Shown one piece after another: positions 37,965-50,180 of a stretch of DNA of 64,000 nt (within the stretch, counting starts at the first letter, position 1; every line of letters begins with the position of its first letter). The notes under the pieces were generated by a model. That model did no database searches. It was not told the DNA's origin and was given only the letters and a program-made list of their open reading frames with translations. The stretch lies in contig CAVNZM010000001.1 in the NCBI GenBank assembly GCA_963693365.1, forward strand, positions 18,290,001 to 18,354,000, given 5' to 3'. The position numbers and the translations under genes were made by a program. This DNA is from Amoebidium appalachense (Eukaryota > Ichthyosporea).

Positions 37965-39073
37965 TGACAGACACACACACACACCAGCATGCGCACACAC
38001 ACAGTTACAGTACACACACACGCATAGACCCCCGATGCTCTCGAACACACTCGGTTCTTACTCAAAACGACTTCTTTGCACTCGTGATCAAACATGGATT
38101 TAGTGCTCCTGTCCACACCCCTAAGCAATAGAAGAAACTCTTAAAACCCCCATTCACAGCTATTTACTGTGCACTTGTATCTCGGCTATTAATTGATGCA
38201 CATGCGCATGTCCGGAAACCAAACTTTGACGCCGCCTTTTCAACTGCCAATACGGGTGCTGAAACCCAAGGACTTGATTCCTCACTCTAATTTATTGCTT
38301 CCACACATGAACAGCATGCCCCTGTACCAGCCAGAGAGCCATGCACAAGCCGCAAATAAACATTTATACAGGGAAGGGGTACATATGTCTCTGCAACATA
38401 AAGAAATAAAGTAAGTAAACAAAGAATAATAAGCAAACAATTATCGTTGAAACTAAACAACAAGGGAATAATTCTGCCGAGGAACACGGCAACAGAGAGC
38501 TTTGAACATAGCAAGGGTTATGATTCAAAATAGGGCACATACATCATCAAACCATATGACCCATACTTGGTAAATGTCACCTGCAAGTCAGGCACCATAC
38601 ACAAATACACAAAAATCCTGAAACAGCTTGTATTCAAGACCTCCTAACACACACACACCAAAAAATAAAAAATAAAAAATAAAAGATAAAAAATAAAAAA
38701 TAAAAAAGCTGCAACTCAGGGAAGCCCGGCACACGGTTGCGCTGTAGATGCCCCCCCCCCCCCCCCCCCCACAAAAAAAAAAAAAAAAAAAAAAAAAAAG
38801 AAAGAAAGAAAAAACGGAGATAAAAAACAAATAGGCTAACTAGAGACCCCACAGCACGCGCAACGGTGCACACAGTTCTCTGGCAATTATCCCACCAGTC
38901 TCCACACAAGCCACACCTCAAATTCGCTGTGTGGCACGAACGTGGGAAGCTGACGGGGGATAAGTTATCACATGGGCGTCTGGAGGGGGGGGGGGGGGGG
39001 GTTGAAGATAGAGGTGGAGCATCTAATAGTAAACTGTTGAAGGTGGTTGCAGTGGTGGTTGACAGTGTGAATT
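36219..39073. other. Intergenic, repeat-rich
   Basis: Holds a C/A/T/G homopolymer cluster (36260-36400), CA runs (36593-36655, 37857-37985), C blocks (37601-37631, 37722-37757, 38750-38770) and an A-rich segment (38771-38800). A frame at 38193-38411 looks like chance. No gene called. Confidence 0.5.
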
Positions 39074-39549
39074 TTACGAAGTCCTCGATTTCTTTGCTGG
39101 GGGAGCAGCCGAATCCCCCTCCTCATCCTCATCCTCGTTATCTTCATCCTCGTTATTATCTTCCGCATCCTCCTCCTCCTCTGCTTCCTCGTCACCGGCT
39201 TCATCTTCTTGGTCGCCTTCCTCATCCTGGCACAAAAAAAAAAAAAAAGAAGAAGAAGAAGAAGAAGAAGAAGAAGAAGAAGAAGAAGAAGAAGAAGAAG
39301 AAGAAGAAGAAAAGAAAAGAGAGAAAAGAAAAGAAAGAAAGTGGTTTATACTTGGAAATAGATAACCTAGTTCAAAGTAGTCAAACCTTCCCAGAAATCT
39401 CATATGTCAGAATTAAAGGATGCCTGGGATATGCATACCCGACCAAACCATACGATACACTAGCCCTTTGCACATAAAGTTCACTGCAAACCCCTTCCGA
39501 AGCGGAGAAGGGGGGAGGTGTGTATGTGTGTGTGTGTGTGTCTGTGTGT

Positions 39550-39594
<45 letters not shown>

Positions 39595-39794
39595 GGGCGA
39601 GGGGGATGAATTTCCCCAACATCCTTTTCCTCTGATGCAACTCATGCAAGTCCGTCTATCGGAAAGTGATCAAAGAATGATTTTTTAAGTTAACCGTCAT
39701 ACACATGTGTGCACGTGCTTGCGTGCGTGCGTGTGTCGGTCCATCTATCTCTTTCTCCCTCCCTCGCCCCATCCAATTCTCTGTGTATACATAT

Positions 39795-39839
<45 letters not shown>

Positions 39840-39862
39840 CTTATGTCTGTGTGTGTGTGTGA

Positions 39863-39924
<62 letters not shown>

Positions 39925-40076
39925 ACACCTCATCCTCGTCACCGTTTGCCTCCTCGTCCTCTCCCTCTCCCGACCCTGTGGTGTACGTTGGGCACACAAA
40001 ACAGTTGCAGCAGCGACACGAATGCATCTGTGTGCCACACGGGCCACACATCAACAGGCACTACCAATTTACCCCC

Positions 40077-40128
<52 letters not shown>

Positions 40129-40220
40129 AAAAAAATAAATCCAACCAATCACGTATGTCACCCTCATCATTCTATCGAATAAGTACTCACCTATCCCCTC
40201 CTTCCCTCCTCCCCCCACCA

Positions 40221-40251
<31 letters not shown>

Positions 40252-40576
40252 CTCTCTCTCTCTCTTACGCAACACACCCAACGCAAACCACCACTACAGC
40301 CCAAAGCCCAGTGCACAACACCCCATACCCTGCCCGAATACAAAACGAACCCCTCCCTCCCTCTCCCCCCCCAGCCAACCCCATATGTCCACCCCCCTCC
40401 CCCAACCCTACATGCACACTTACCCACCCCCAGCCTCGCCCACACATCAACACCCACACCCACACCCGTCCACACCACTTGAATCCCCCGCCTCCCCCCT
40501 CCCCCCCACCTTCACCATCCCCGCCTTCAAACCCACACCCCGTCCCTTACCCTCACCCCCACCCTTACATGCATCC

Positions 40577-40609
<33 letters not shown>

Positions 40610-41423
40610 ATGCACATACCCGAATACTCCTCGTCCTCCTCATAATCCTCCTCCTCCTCCTCGTCCTCGTCCAGACTCTCATCCTCCTCCACATCTTCAC
40701 CCTCTCTGTCTCACGTGCACACACACAGTGTTACTCTACACCGCAACTCGGTCTATATCCCTGCCCACATAAGTCCTGTCTGGCTTAACATCCATGGTAG
40801 CATTATATGACCCGAAACGTTATGATGTAAGCATGTTCAAGAGAGAAGAAAAGCCACCCCCCCCCCCCCCCCCCCGCACCCCCCCCGCGTAGAAAGGAAA
40901 ACACACACCAGATATGTACCCCTTTCAAAAACAAATTAGGCATATACAAAGCAGATTGGAGGGAGGGGGTTGGGCCGCGGAACGGCATGGCATGCCCACA
41001 GTGTAGGGGTGTCTTCATCTTTTTGTGTAGTTAATGTGTGGGGTGGTAGTGCATATGTGTATGCATGAGTCTGATTGGATCAATTGTCTAGCAAAAGCAG
41101 GAGACGGCTGGGTGTGGGTGCATGGGGTGGTGATGAGGTGGTGGTGGTGGTGGTGGTGGTGGGGGGGGGGGGGGGGTAGAACGAGGAACACGGCACGAAG
41201 TACAACTACAATTATGAGAAACACGGTGCCGTACACAGGCAAGAGCAAACATTCAAGCATACAACATCAGCAACGCGCACGGTATGCAAAATAAGCAGAG
41301 CCCATCCTCGGGGACGAAAATAGGAAAGAGCAAAGGATGGGGTTGGGCGGTGGCGGTCTGTGTGTATGTGTGAAAGCGTTTAAGAGAAAAAGGGCAGGAT
41401 GTGTGTGGTTTTTTTTTTTTTTT

Positions 41424-41470
<47 letters not shown>

Positions 41471-41511
41471 AAAGAGAGATTGATGGATATATAGGTAGAT
41501 ATATAGGTAGG

Positions 41512-41570
<59 letters not shown>

Positions 41571-41927
41571 GGCTGAGAGAGAGAGAGAGAGGGAGAGAGA
41601 GAGGAGGGGCACACACATACACACACAGAGAGAGAGAGGAGGGGCACACACACACACACACGCACGCACACACACGCACACACGGAGAGAGGGAGGGGGG
41701 GGGGGGGGGGGGGGAGGGGCACACACCCACCCACCCACCTACACCCAACAACACACCCACCCACCCACCCACCCACACCGACACTCACCTGTTCTTGCCG
41801 TCGACGTACTTCAACTGTGGCAGTAGCACAAAGATATCATCCCTGTAGTCCTCCTCGGCTCCCAGGTCCTCATTGCGCTCAACATCCAGACCCTGCAATT
41901 TCGGCAGGTCCTTCTACACGAGGTAGA

Positions 41928-41998
<71 letters not shown>

Positions 41999-42231
41999 GA
42001 TGGTGGTGGTGGTGGTGGGGGGGAAGGGGGGGGGGGGGGGGGGGGGGTTCAGGGGATGTTTGTGTGTGTGTCTGTCTGTGTGTGAGCGTGTGTGTGTGTG
42101 TGTTGCAGGGACGAGGCTGGGGGCGGCTGTGTGTGTGTTGCAGGGACGAGGCAGGGCAGGGGGGGGGAGGGGGGGGGGAGAGGTGAAGAGCAGGGAGGTG
42201 ATAATGGGATTGTGTGTACGTGTGTATATGC

Positions 42232-42297
<66 letters not shown>

Positions 42298-44313
42298 GCA
42301 TATGTGCATGTACATGTGAGCATTGGGCGGTCCGAGAAAGGGCTAAAAATTTGGGTAGCTGTGGATATCCTGAAAAATATTGTGTGGTGGTGTGGGTGCA
42401 TCTCCGTGTTTGTGTTCCCAGCACACGGTGACACTGAGTGATATTAAGCACCACACTTGCCCCCCCCCCCCCCCCCCCCCCCCCCTGCGCGTAACCCCCC
42501 CCCTCCCAAAAGAGAGAACATATCTACCTAGCACATATCCAAATCTTCCTATATATGCTCCCTTCGCACATTGTTTCCCGTCCATCCCCCCCTCCCCCCC
42601 TCCCTCCCCCCAAAAAGAGACTCCACAGTCCAATTCTGCTTGCCTCCGTTCGATCCATTCCACCCTGCACCCACAGCCACAAGAGATATATTGCCCCCCC
42701 CCCCCCTCCCCCCCCCTTCCTCCCACTTCCCCTTTCTGTCACCTCTTCCTCCCTCCCCTACGTAGACACTCCTACCATGCATTCCAAAGACACACCACCA
42801 ACCACTGCCCTTCCCCTCTTCCCCCTACTGGACATATCCTTCCCCGCCTCCCTCCATTGCCCCCCCCCCCCCCCCCCCCCCTCCCCTTTCCCTGCCCCCC
42901 CCCCCCCTCCCCCCCCCCCCCCCCTCACTCCCCTCCCTCCCTCCTCCCCCTTCCCCTCCCAAGCACGCACCAGTGGATCCAGGGCGCCCAAATCCTTCAA
43001 GCGGTTGTTCATCAGAGAAAGGTAGCGCAGTGCCTTGCACCCCTTAAGATGCTCCAGCCCACCAGACAGCCGGTTGTCGTTCAGCTCCAGCTACCAACCG
43101 CACATATCAATTAGTCAGACTGTTCCAAACCCTACAAGAACCCCTCCTATACTTCTGCAAATTCTCCCCCCCCCCCCCCCCCCCTCCCGGCCCGGGCAAA
43201 CAACCCCTTCCCGTAAGCAAAGAACTAAGTCGTGATTAACATCTTCCCCCCCCCCCCCCACCAAACCTCCCCCCTTCAGCTCCCCCCCCCCCTCTCCTCC
43301 CAACCTCCCGCCCCACCTCTGAACTTGCTCCCACTGCCAGAAAACCAACTCCACAAAACCTCCTTTGCACGACTAGAGTGCCAAAAGGTGCCTGCACAGG
43401 GGCATAAAAACCACACATCCCCACCTCCTCCTTTCCTCGGCTTTTTTCCTTAGGGTATACAAACCTAATCCCCCCTGTCTGCACAGCCACTCTGTCAAAG
43501 CCACCAACCAGAATCCCTCAATCATTCTCCCCTCCCCCCCCTCCCCCCCCCTCCCCCCTCCTCCCCCTCCCCCCCCCCCCCCTAGCTATCACATATGCCA
43601 CCCATATACCTTGACCAACTTGGCCAGTGGCGGGAACCCTTCCAGGCTTGTGAGTTTCATGTTGTTCATGGACAGGATCTCAACATTTGGGAACTCGGCC
43701 AGCCGTTTTAGATCTCCAGGGGTCGCAGTAGTGCCATCGAAAGTGAGCTCACCAATCTGTGAGGCGGGATTGTGTAAGTCTAGAGGAAGTTGGCCCCTTG
43801 CGTGTTGGGGGAGGGGGGGGGGGGGGGGGGGGGGGCAAACCCGTGACCTTGCGCAACTGCACGACAGGTATACCAGTCTCAGCACATCAATTTTACATAC
43901 ACCGTGGCTCTCACACGTGCAATTCTCAGGCAACAACAGCACAATGAGGGTGATTAGCCACACCGTGTGTGCCTTCGAACGCGCGGCCAGGGAAATGTTG
44001 CAAACAAACTAGGAGAAATAAGCAATAAGTTGGCACCGTGCCAGACATGGACACATTTCCGCTGGCACGTCACCTCCTCCTCCACGTCAAGCCCTTCACC
44101 TCCACCCAGCACGTCCCAAGTTACAACTCCCTCTCCCTCCTCCCTGATGTCCCCCTTTCCGTTCCCCTTCACAGAAACCACCACAGACATCCACCCGCTC
44201 AGGCACCCAGGTACATTACAGCCACCGAAGCTAATAATTATGATGTTTTTGAACACAGAACTTACCTCTGTGACCGCTTCCTTGGACCTTGCCCTTTTGA
44301 TAACCTCCTCCAT
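39074..44313 (-). CDS. ANP32: Acidic leucine-rich nuclear phosphoprotein 32 (ANP32)
   Basis: Complete seven-exon gene: 44266-44313, 43610-43756, 42971-43090, 41789-41913, 40620-40705, 39929-39975 and 39074-39226. Every junction has GT-AG ends and matching phase; the total of 726 nt gives 241 residues, close to animal ANP32A. The N-terminus MEEVIKRARSKEAVTE leads to leucine-rich repeats (FPNVEILSMNNMKLTSLEGF; LELNDNRLSGGLEHLKGC; LRYLSLMNNRLKDLGALDPL) and the LRR cap DYRDDIFVLLPQLKYVDG, which matches the family cap. Exons 5-7 encode an almost purely Asp/Glu tail, ending AAPPAKKSRTS with a KKSR nuclear signal. ANP32 proteins are histone chaperones and regulators of PP2A, acetyltransferases and mRNA export. 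The gene faces AP3S across a CRE-containing interval. Its introns carry CA, G/C and GATA repeats. Confidence 0.96.
39249..39312. repeat. (GAA)n trinucleotide run in the last ANP32 intron
   Basis: About 60 bases of AAG repeat on plus. On the sense strand it is (TTC)n followed by T's, making the polypyrimidine tract directly before the exon 7 acceptor (TGTGCCAG). Confidence 0.9.
39548..39593. repeat. G homopolymer
   Basis: About 45 G on plus, inside ANP32 intron 6, after a GT run. Confidence 0.85.
41165..41310 (-). repeat. C-tailed dispersed repeat copy in ANP32 intron 4
   Basis: Read on minus: CGAGGATGGGCTCTGCTTAT, then TGCTGATGTTGTATGCTTGA, ending GTACTTCGTGCCGTGTTC and a C tract (G on plus at 41161-41176). 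It shares its head with the copies at 48201-48559 and 49117-49475, and its body with 23618-23755. Confidence 0.65.
41508..41550. repeat. (GATA)n tetranucleotide
   Basis: About ten AGAT units, followed by AG repeats to 41605. Confidence 0.9.
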
Positions 44314-44744
44314 CCTTTCGTCGAACCCGGAGGGAAAGAAGGCTCAAGTACACGAAAGTGGACGTGTGTGGATTTTCTTTTGTTGGCTTAACCAAAGAAA
44401 CGATTCAAGAGGGGAAAAAAACCAAAAATGCGTGCCTAAGCTAAGAAATAGCAAAGGAAAATTGGTTATTTGGTGGGAAAGGCAGCACTCGATTCAAGCA
44501 TCCAAGTCATAAGTTGAAACTGTCTGAGAGCCTGTTGGTCACCTGAAAAGACAAGAGACCAAACTGGTGCTTTTGGATACGGCCAAAAAAAGAAAAAAGG
44601 CAGAGGGCAGCTATTGGTGAACCTTCAGTGGTAGCCTATTGTCTTATCCATGGAAATCTTTTGTTTCGTTCACGAAAAAACCGGCGCAACTTGGTGTGAG
44701 CACAGGAGTGACAGACTAGGCCCGGGACGGTTGACGGGGAAAAC

Positions 44745-44828
44745 TTTCCCGCCGTTTTGGTCACGAGTGCGTGACGTCAGCAAGGAACAAGAGGCCTTGC
44801 GATGCTCCATGACGCCATGATGACGTCA
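44745..44828. promoter_or_regulatory. CRE pair and E2F-like site between ANP32 and AP3S
   Basis: TTTCCCGC at 44745-44752 matches E2F. Two perfect TGACGTCA palindromes (CRE/ATF) lie at 44772-44779 and 44821-44828, with a half-site TGACGTA at 44882. They are 430-515 bases upstream of the ANP32 ATG and about 800 upstream of the AP3S ATG, so they could serve either gene or both. Confidence 0.5.
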
Positions 44829-45014
44829 TCAGTCTGCAGCGGAGCGGGGCCGGCTTTTAAATCTTTCGAGTCCGCAGGCCATGACGTAAAAATTCATCTT
44901 GAAAGCCCTACAATAAGCTGTGAGCTCGCTGGAGTAATTTACATGACGGTAGTGTTTTTAGACTAGAGGTACTCGCTGTAGTACTCACGCCGGGCGACTC
45001 TTGTTCAAAGTAAT

Positions 45015-45378
45015 ATGTACCTTCCACGAGAAGACACTCCGAAGTTAAAGCTCAATCGGCATTGATTGACCCAACTTTAATATCCAATGGTTAGCAGTGT
45101 TTTAAATTTTGTAGTTTGATCTTGAGCCAAATTGATTTGTGATTGGTCAGTGTCTAGGTCTCAATTCAATCGTCATCTGGTAAAAAAGGGTTCTTTAATG
45201 AAAAACACATATATACTAATAAAACGTTTTATGGTCGCGCATCGCTAACAAACAAATTTTACCGCTCGATAGAGCTAAAAATTAGCTTTCATTTAAGTAT
45301 AGGGTCGAAGGGGTTTCGATCAATGCGATGGGTCGAAAATTACGAAGAAAAAAAAGTGTCTTCTCGTAGAAGGTACAT
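45015..45378. mobile_element. Foldback/MITE-like element, 364 bp
   Basis: ATGTACCTTCCACGAGAAGA (plus CAC) at 45015-45037 is matched in inverted orientation at 45356-45378 at 22 of 23 positions. The interior is AT-rich and non-coding. No clear target-site duplication was found. Confidence 0.6.
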
Positions 45379-45608
45379 CTTAGTTTTTTTGGGGGGCCGG
45401 ACAACTACGGTAGTACAGCAGTAATCAGTACCAGTTTAGAAAGCGAGGCATTCGTGGGAAAAAATATATACGTGCGGTGCGGTCGTTCTGCTTTTATGGG
45501 GTCTTTTGTGCTTTTTGATTAGTATGAGATAACTACTTGTGTGCCAATCAACACCAATCTTCCAATTTCTCCCTCTTGCAGACTGGGTGTATACACTTCC
45601 TTTAGAAA

Positions 45609-47207
45609 ATGATACACAATGTTATGGTGTTCAATAACCATGGGAAGCCCAGATTGCTGAAGTTCTACAAGCAAACGGTATGTTTCCCAGAAGCCATTCA
45701 TTCTCTTAGACATGCACATCTTGAGAGGGTTGAGATTAAACAGCACGACTTGGTGTGAACTCCTGTGATGTGATGTGGATTCTTAGAAAGACAAGCCCTA
45801 CCTACGAGTCTTGCTTTCAGTTCCTTAGGCTGGTCGTGAGTTTGTTTGCACATGAGAGAGGATGTGTTAGCCTGTTTGGTGCTTTGGATGCAACTTGCAC
45901 CACTAGATCCACTATTAAGGACACCATGGAAATGCTGGGCTCGAGAACTTTACGCCTGCTCTAAACCGAGTTGGTTTCCCTCTTTTTTCACGCGTTCCTT
46001 CTTCCGCTAGTCTTTTAATGTTGACATCTCCTGTTCTCCACTCTACTGGCCTCTCTTACAATCCTCGCTGCGTCCTCTAGTCTATCGAAACCTCCTACCC
46101 CCCTCACCCTCCCCCCCCCCCCCCCCCCCTTTGCACCTCCACCGTTCTCCAACCTCTGACTCATTCATTACTCCTCCTGCCCCCTCTCTTTCCCCTCTCC
46201 ATCCCTTCACCCCTCCCCCCTCCCACTTCCGCCCCCCACACCCCGCTCACACGTTTCTCCAAGAGAGAGAAGGGAGAGAGGGGAGCGAGGGAGGGAGAAG
46301 GAGAGGGAGTGAGCGACAGAGGGAGAGGCAGAGATAGGCACACAGGGAGGGATGGAGGGAGGGAGGGAGGGGGGGAGAGGGGGAGGGAGAGGGAGGGGAT
46401 TAGGAGTAAGGGGGGTGGGGGGTGGAGAAGGGGAAGGGGGTGGTGGAAGGGAAAAGGGAGAGAGAGGGAGGAGGAGGGGGGAGAGGGGGGAGAAGGGAAG
46501 GGGGTGGAGAGTGGGGGTGGTTGAGGGAGGGAGAGTTGAAGGGGGTGAAGGGTGGGGAGGGGAGGAGGGGGGAGAGTGTGGGGGGGAGAGGGGGGGGGGG
46601 GGGGGAGGGGCTGTTAGAAGAGTGTCCTATCTGCAATCAATGGTACCAGATAGGCTTTCTGCGAGAGAGAGAGATTTGCTTTTGGCTTCGGGGCCCGGGG
46701 GAGGGGGAGGGGAGGGGGAAGAGGGAGGGGAGAGGGGTGGGGTGGGGGTGGGGGGGGGGGGGGGGGGGGGGAGGGGCTTGGGTAAGAGAGTGGCTACAAG
46801 TTGGGGAGGGGTGGAAAAGCTGACGATTCTGCATGAGGAAAGTGTGGCAAAGCAAAAGACACGAAGGTGATCGCAATACTAATATCTATGGCGATTTTGG
46901 GAACAGCCCCTTGAGCTGCAGCAGCAGGTTCTCAAGGAGACGTTTCAGCTGGTCATGAAGCGCCCAGACACTGTGTGCAACTTTCTGGAAGGCGGAAAGT
47001 ATGTTTACCCTCGCCCCTTTAGATATCTGGTGCCGTGAGAGAATGTTTTTTTATTTTTATTTTTATTTTTTTTTTTTGGGGGGGGGGAGGAGGGGGAGGG
47101 GAGGGGAGTGGTGGTTTGGGAAAGGTAGATGGTATGAGGGATTTTAAAGGACTGGGACATGGTAGATGTTGGGGGGAGGGGAGGGGGGAGGGAGGGAGGG
47201 AGAGAGG

Positions 47208-47242
<35 letters not shown>

Positions 47243-48794
47243 TGTGTGTGTGCATTTGTGTGTGTGTGTGTGTGTGTGGAGGGGGGAGAGAGGGGAGGTG
47301 AGGGTGGGAGTGGGAAGAGGGGGGGGGGGGGGGGGGGGGGGGCGGGGAGGGGGGGCAGGAGGATGAAGTGGTGGTATCTATCGGCATGTTGAAAAGGGAC
47401 ATGTTAATCTTCTGGGGTCGCGTACGGCTTATGGAGGCGAGATAAACAGGGTGATGCAGTGTTTACATGTCACAATGACGCTGTATAAAGGGGGAAAGGA
47501 ATGACGAAGGTTGTCGTTTGCAGGCTGCTTGGAGGGAGAGACACGAGGGTGATCTACAGGCACTATGCCACCCTGTATTTTGTGTTCTGTGTAGACTCGT
47601 CGGAAAGCGAGCTGGGCATCCTTGATCTTATTCAGGTATGAAGCTGGATGGGTGGGTTGTACAAAGTGAAAATGTGTAATAGGTTTTCGACGCGGATTTT
47701 TCCATATAGGAACTGTAAAAAACGATTATGTGAAGCGATTATTCTACTTATTATGTTTGCGCTGGTGGGTCTACTTTCTTCACGAATCGGATGATCACGA
47801 CCATATCTTGGCCATTAGTTTTCATATATCCACGGACGGGTGATCACTGTAAGTGCGGCGGTTTATGCCCATGCACAAGCATACATGCATTCACACCCAT
47901 TCATGCATCACATCTCTCCCCCAGAACCTCTCCAAATGCTCATTCACTTCTTTACTTGCCAATTCTTTGAACGAACACGACAGCTGCAGTAGCATGCACA
48001 TGTTTGCCCTGTCCGCCTTAGTGTGTTTGCGTTTGCTGAGGTATGGTACCCGCAGGTATTTGTGGAGACCCTTGACCGGTACTTTGAGAATGTTTGTGAG
48101 CTGGATCTTATCTTCAACTCGGAAAAGGTAGTAACCTCCCCGCCCCCCCCCCCCCCCCCCTTCCCCCTGACCCTTCCCCTTCGTTGCATAATACTCCCCC
48201 CTTAGGTATCGACGGGGGAGCTTCCTAGAAGCCCCGTCTCCTGAGTTCCTATCTATATTTTTCTTGCTTCTGCTTACTGCTGCAACTTTAACCCCCGGCC
48301 TTTCCCACTGCCCTTGCCTGCATAAGCAACCCTGCTCGTCTCTGTTCAAGGCGGGTGACCTACTCATGTTCAAGTGAAACAGTATCTGAGTTGGTTTTCG
48401 TTAACGAGGGGAATAGGTCGAAACTCGGGTACTGTGGATGACGTGGGCCCCCCCTGAGGATGGGCTCTGCTTATTATGCATACTCTTTATGTATGGCTTG
48501 CATTCTGCATCGTGTTATCCGTTTGTTCTTGTGTACTTTGTACTTTTTGACGCATTCAACCCCCCCCCCCCCCCCCCCCCCCTCTCTCCCCCCCCTCCCC
48601 CTTTCTCCCCCTTCCTTCCCTTCCCCCCACTTACCACCCCACTTTTCTTTACAGCCGAGGTCGCTGTTCACACCTCCACTATTATGGCTGCATATCCTGC
48701 CTCCTCTAATCTTTTTATAGCCTTCCCCATGTTCTGTTGCCCTGCACGTATCACATTGCGCCGAATCTTGTTTTTTGCTGGTGGTTGGGTTTTT

Positions 48795-48825
<31 letters not shown>

Positions 48826-50180
48826 TTATCACGGTTAGTAGAGCCTCCATTTCTGACTTGTTTGCCCCCCCCCCCCCCCCCTAACACACACACACAATTA
48901 CATACATACACAGGTGCACCAGATCCTAGATGAGATTATAATGGGCGGTATGGTGGTCGAGACAAACATGGCTGTACGTACCCCCCCTCCCCCCACGGTC
49001 CCCGGGGAGACGATACCATTTGGATGGAACAATCCACCTCCCTCCCCTCCCCCCGCTACGTTTCCTTATCCCCCGTACACTGCATGCTTTGGCCATTATG
49101 GAGCGGGAAGTATCGACTTAGGTATCGACGGGGGAGCTTCCTAGAAGCCCCGTCTCCTGAGTTCCTATCTATATTTTTCTTGCTTCTGCTTACTGCTGCA
49201 ACTTTAACCCCCGGCCTTTCCCACTGCCCTTGCCTGCATAAGCAACCCTGCTCGTCTCTGATCAAGACGGGTGACCTACTCATGTTCAAGTGAAACAGTA
49301 TCTGAGTTGGGTTTCGTTAACGAGGGGAATAGGTCGAAACTCGGGTACTGTGGATGACGTGGGCCCCCCCTGAGGATGGGCTCTGCTTATTATGCATACT
49401 CTTTATGTATGGCTTGCATTCTGCATCGTGTTATCCGTTTGTTCTTGTGTACTTCGTACTTTTTGACGCATTCAAAACCCCCCCCCCCCCCCCCCCCCCC
49501 TCCCCCCTGTGCTTCCCCTCTCTACCTGCGATGGGTACTCTTCGTGTGTGCCTTTCGAAAGCTGCTTTGTGTTGTCCATCGTCAATGTTTACTTCGTACT
49601 CTGTTGCACATTATGGAACTCTCCTTTACCCATTTCTCCCTGACTTCGATGCATGTATAAACAAAACAAAAGCAAGCACGCACACCACTCTCACGTGGGC
49701 ACACTGATGCGCCGTGCGCGTGAGCGCTCGCGCGCGCACACACACACACACACCAGACACAACATGCATGCACACACAAGCATCGTGAATGTATATCCAG
49801 ATACATGACGTATGCACCTATCCAGACATGGGGGAGAGGGGGGGGGGGGGGGGGGGGGTACAAGGGAGGGGGGATAGGAGCAGGAGCAAGAAACCGGAAA
49901 GCCACACGCTGCCATTGTTACCCATGCAGCCTAAATATTTGAGTTCTTCCACCGTATCTATTCCCGCCAACTCGTCATATTAGCACCCCACATTTTTTTG
50001 TGTCTTTCTTACAAGCATACTCCCGATTGATTGACTCTAATACCCGTGCAGGAAATTACAGCTGCGATAGACGGTCAGCTCAAGTTGGAGAAGTCAGAGC
50101 AGACGATGCCACAAATCCTGAGCTCGGCAAGCAACAAGATGGGCATGGGCATGACAATGGGCGGCAGAACACGGCTATAA
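45609..50180 (+). CDS. AP3S1: AP-3 adaptor complex sigma subunit
   Basis: Complete six-exon gene: 45609-45677, 46907-46998, 47524-47635, 48056-48127, 48914-48973 and 50052-50180. All phases agree and the total of 534 nt gives 177 residues. The sequence follows the sigma-3 fold throughout: MIHNVMVFNNHGKPRLLKFY, QQQVLKETFQLVMKRPDTV, CNFLEGG, YRHYATLYFVFCVDSSESEL, GILDLIQVFVETLDRYFENV, CELDLIFNSEK, then VHQILDEIIMGGMVVETNM. AP-3 sorts cargo from endosomes to lysosome-related compartments, and sigma stabilises the core and helps bind dileucine signals. The C-terminus is shorter than in animals and Met/Gly-rich. An acceptor at 45584 suggests a 5' UTR intron. Intron 1 shows a TACTAAT branch point 19 bases before its acceptor. 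Introns 4 and 5 each hold a 359-bp repeat copy. A minus frame at 45519-45746 is the shadow of exon 1. Confidence 0.96.
48201..48559 (+). repeat. C-tailed dispersed repeat, copy A (AP3S intron 4)
   Basis: 359 bases from CTTAGGTATCGACGGGGGAG to TTTTTGACGCATTCAA, then directly a C homopolymer. It differs from copy B at four positions. It contains the family head GAGGATGGGCTCTGCTTATT. Confidence 0.9.
49117..49475 (+). repeat. C-tailed dispersed repeat, copy B (AP3S intron 5)
   Basis: 359 bases, about 99% identical to copy A in the same orientation, 916 bases downstream, again ending at TTTTTGACGCATTCAA followed by AA and a C homopolymer. Exon 5 of AP3S lies between the copies. Confidence 0.92.

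Noticed and set aside
45519-45746. 75-residue minus-strand frame
   Set aside because: It is the antisense shadow of AP3S exon 1, which encodes the recognisable FNNHGKPRL motif on plus.
47891-49289. Similar minus-strand frames (MNMSRSP...RKLPRRYL) in the two AP3S introns
   Set aside because: They arise because the 359-bp repeat is duplicated; no splice or start context suggests translation.
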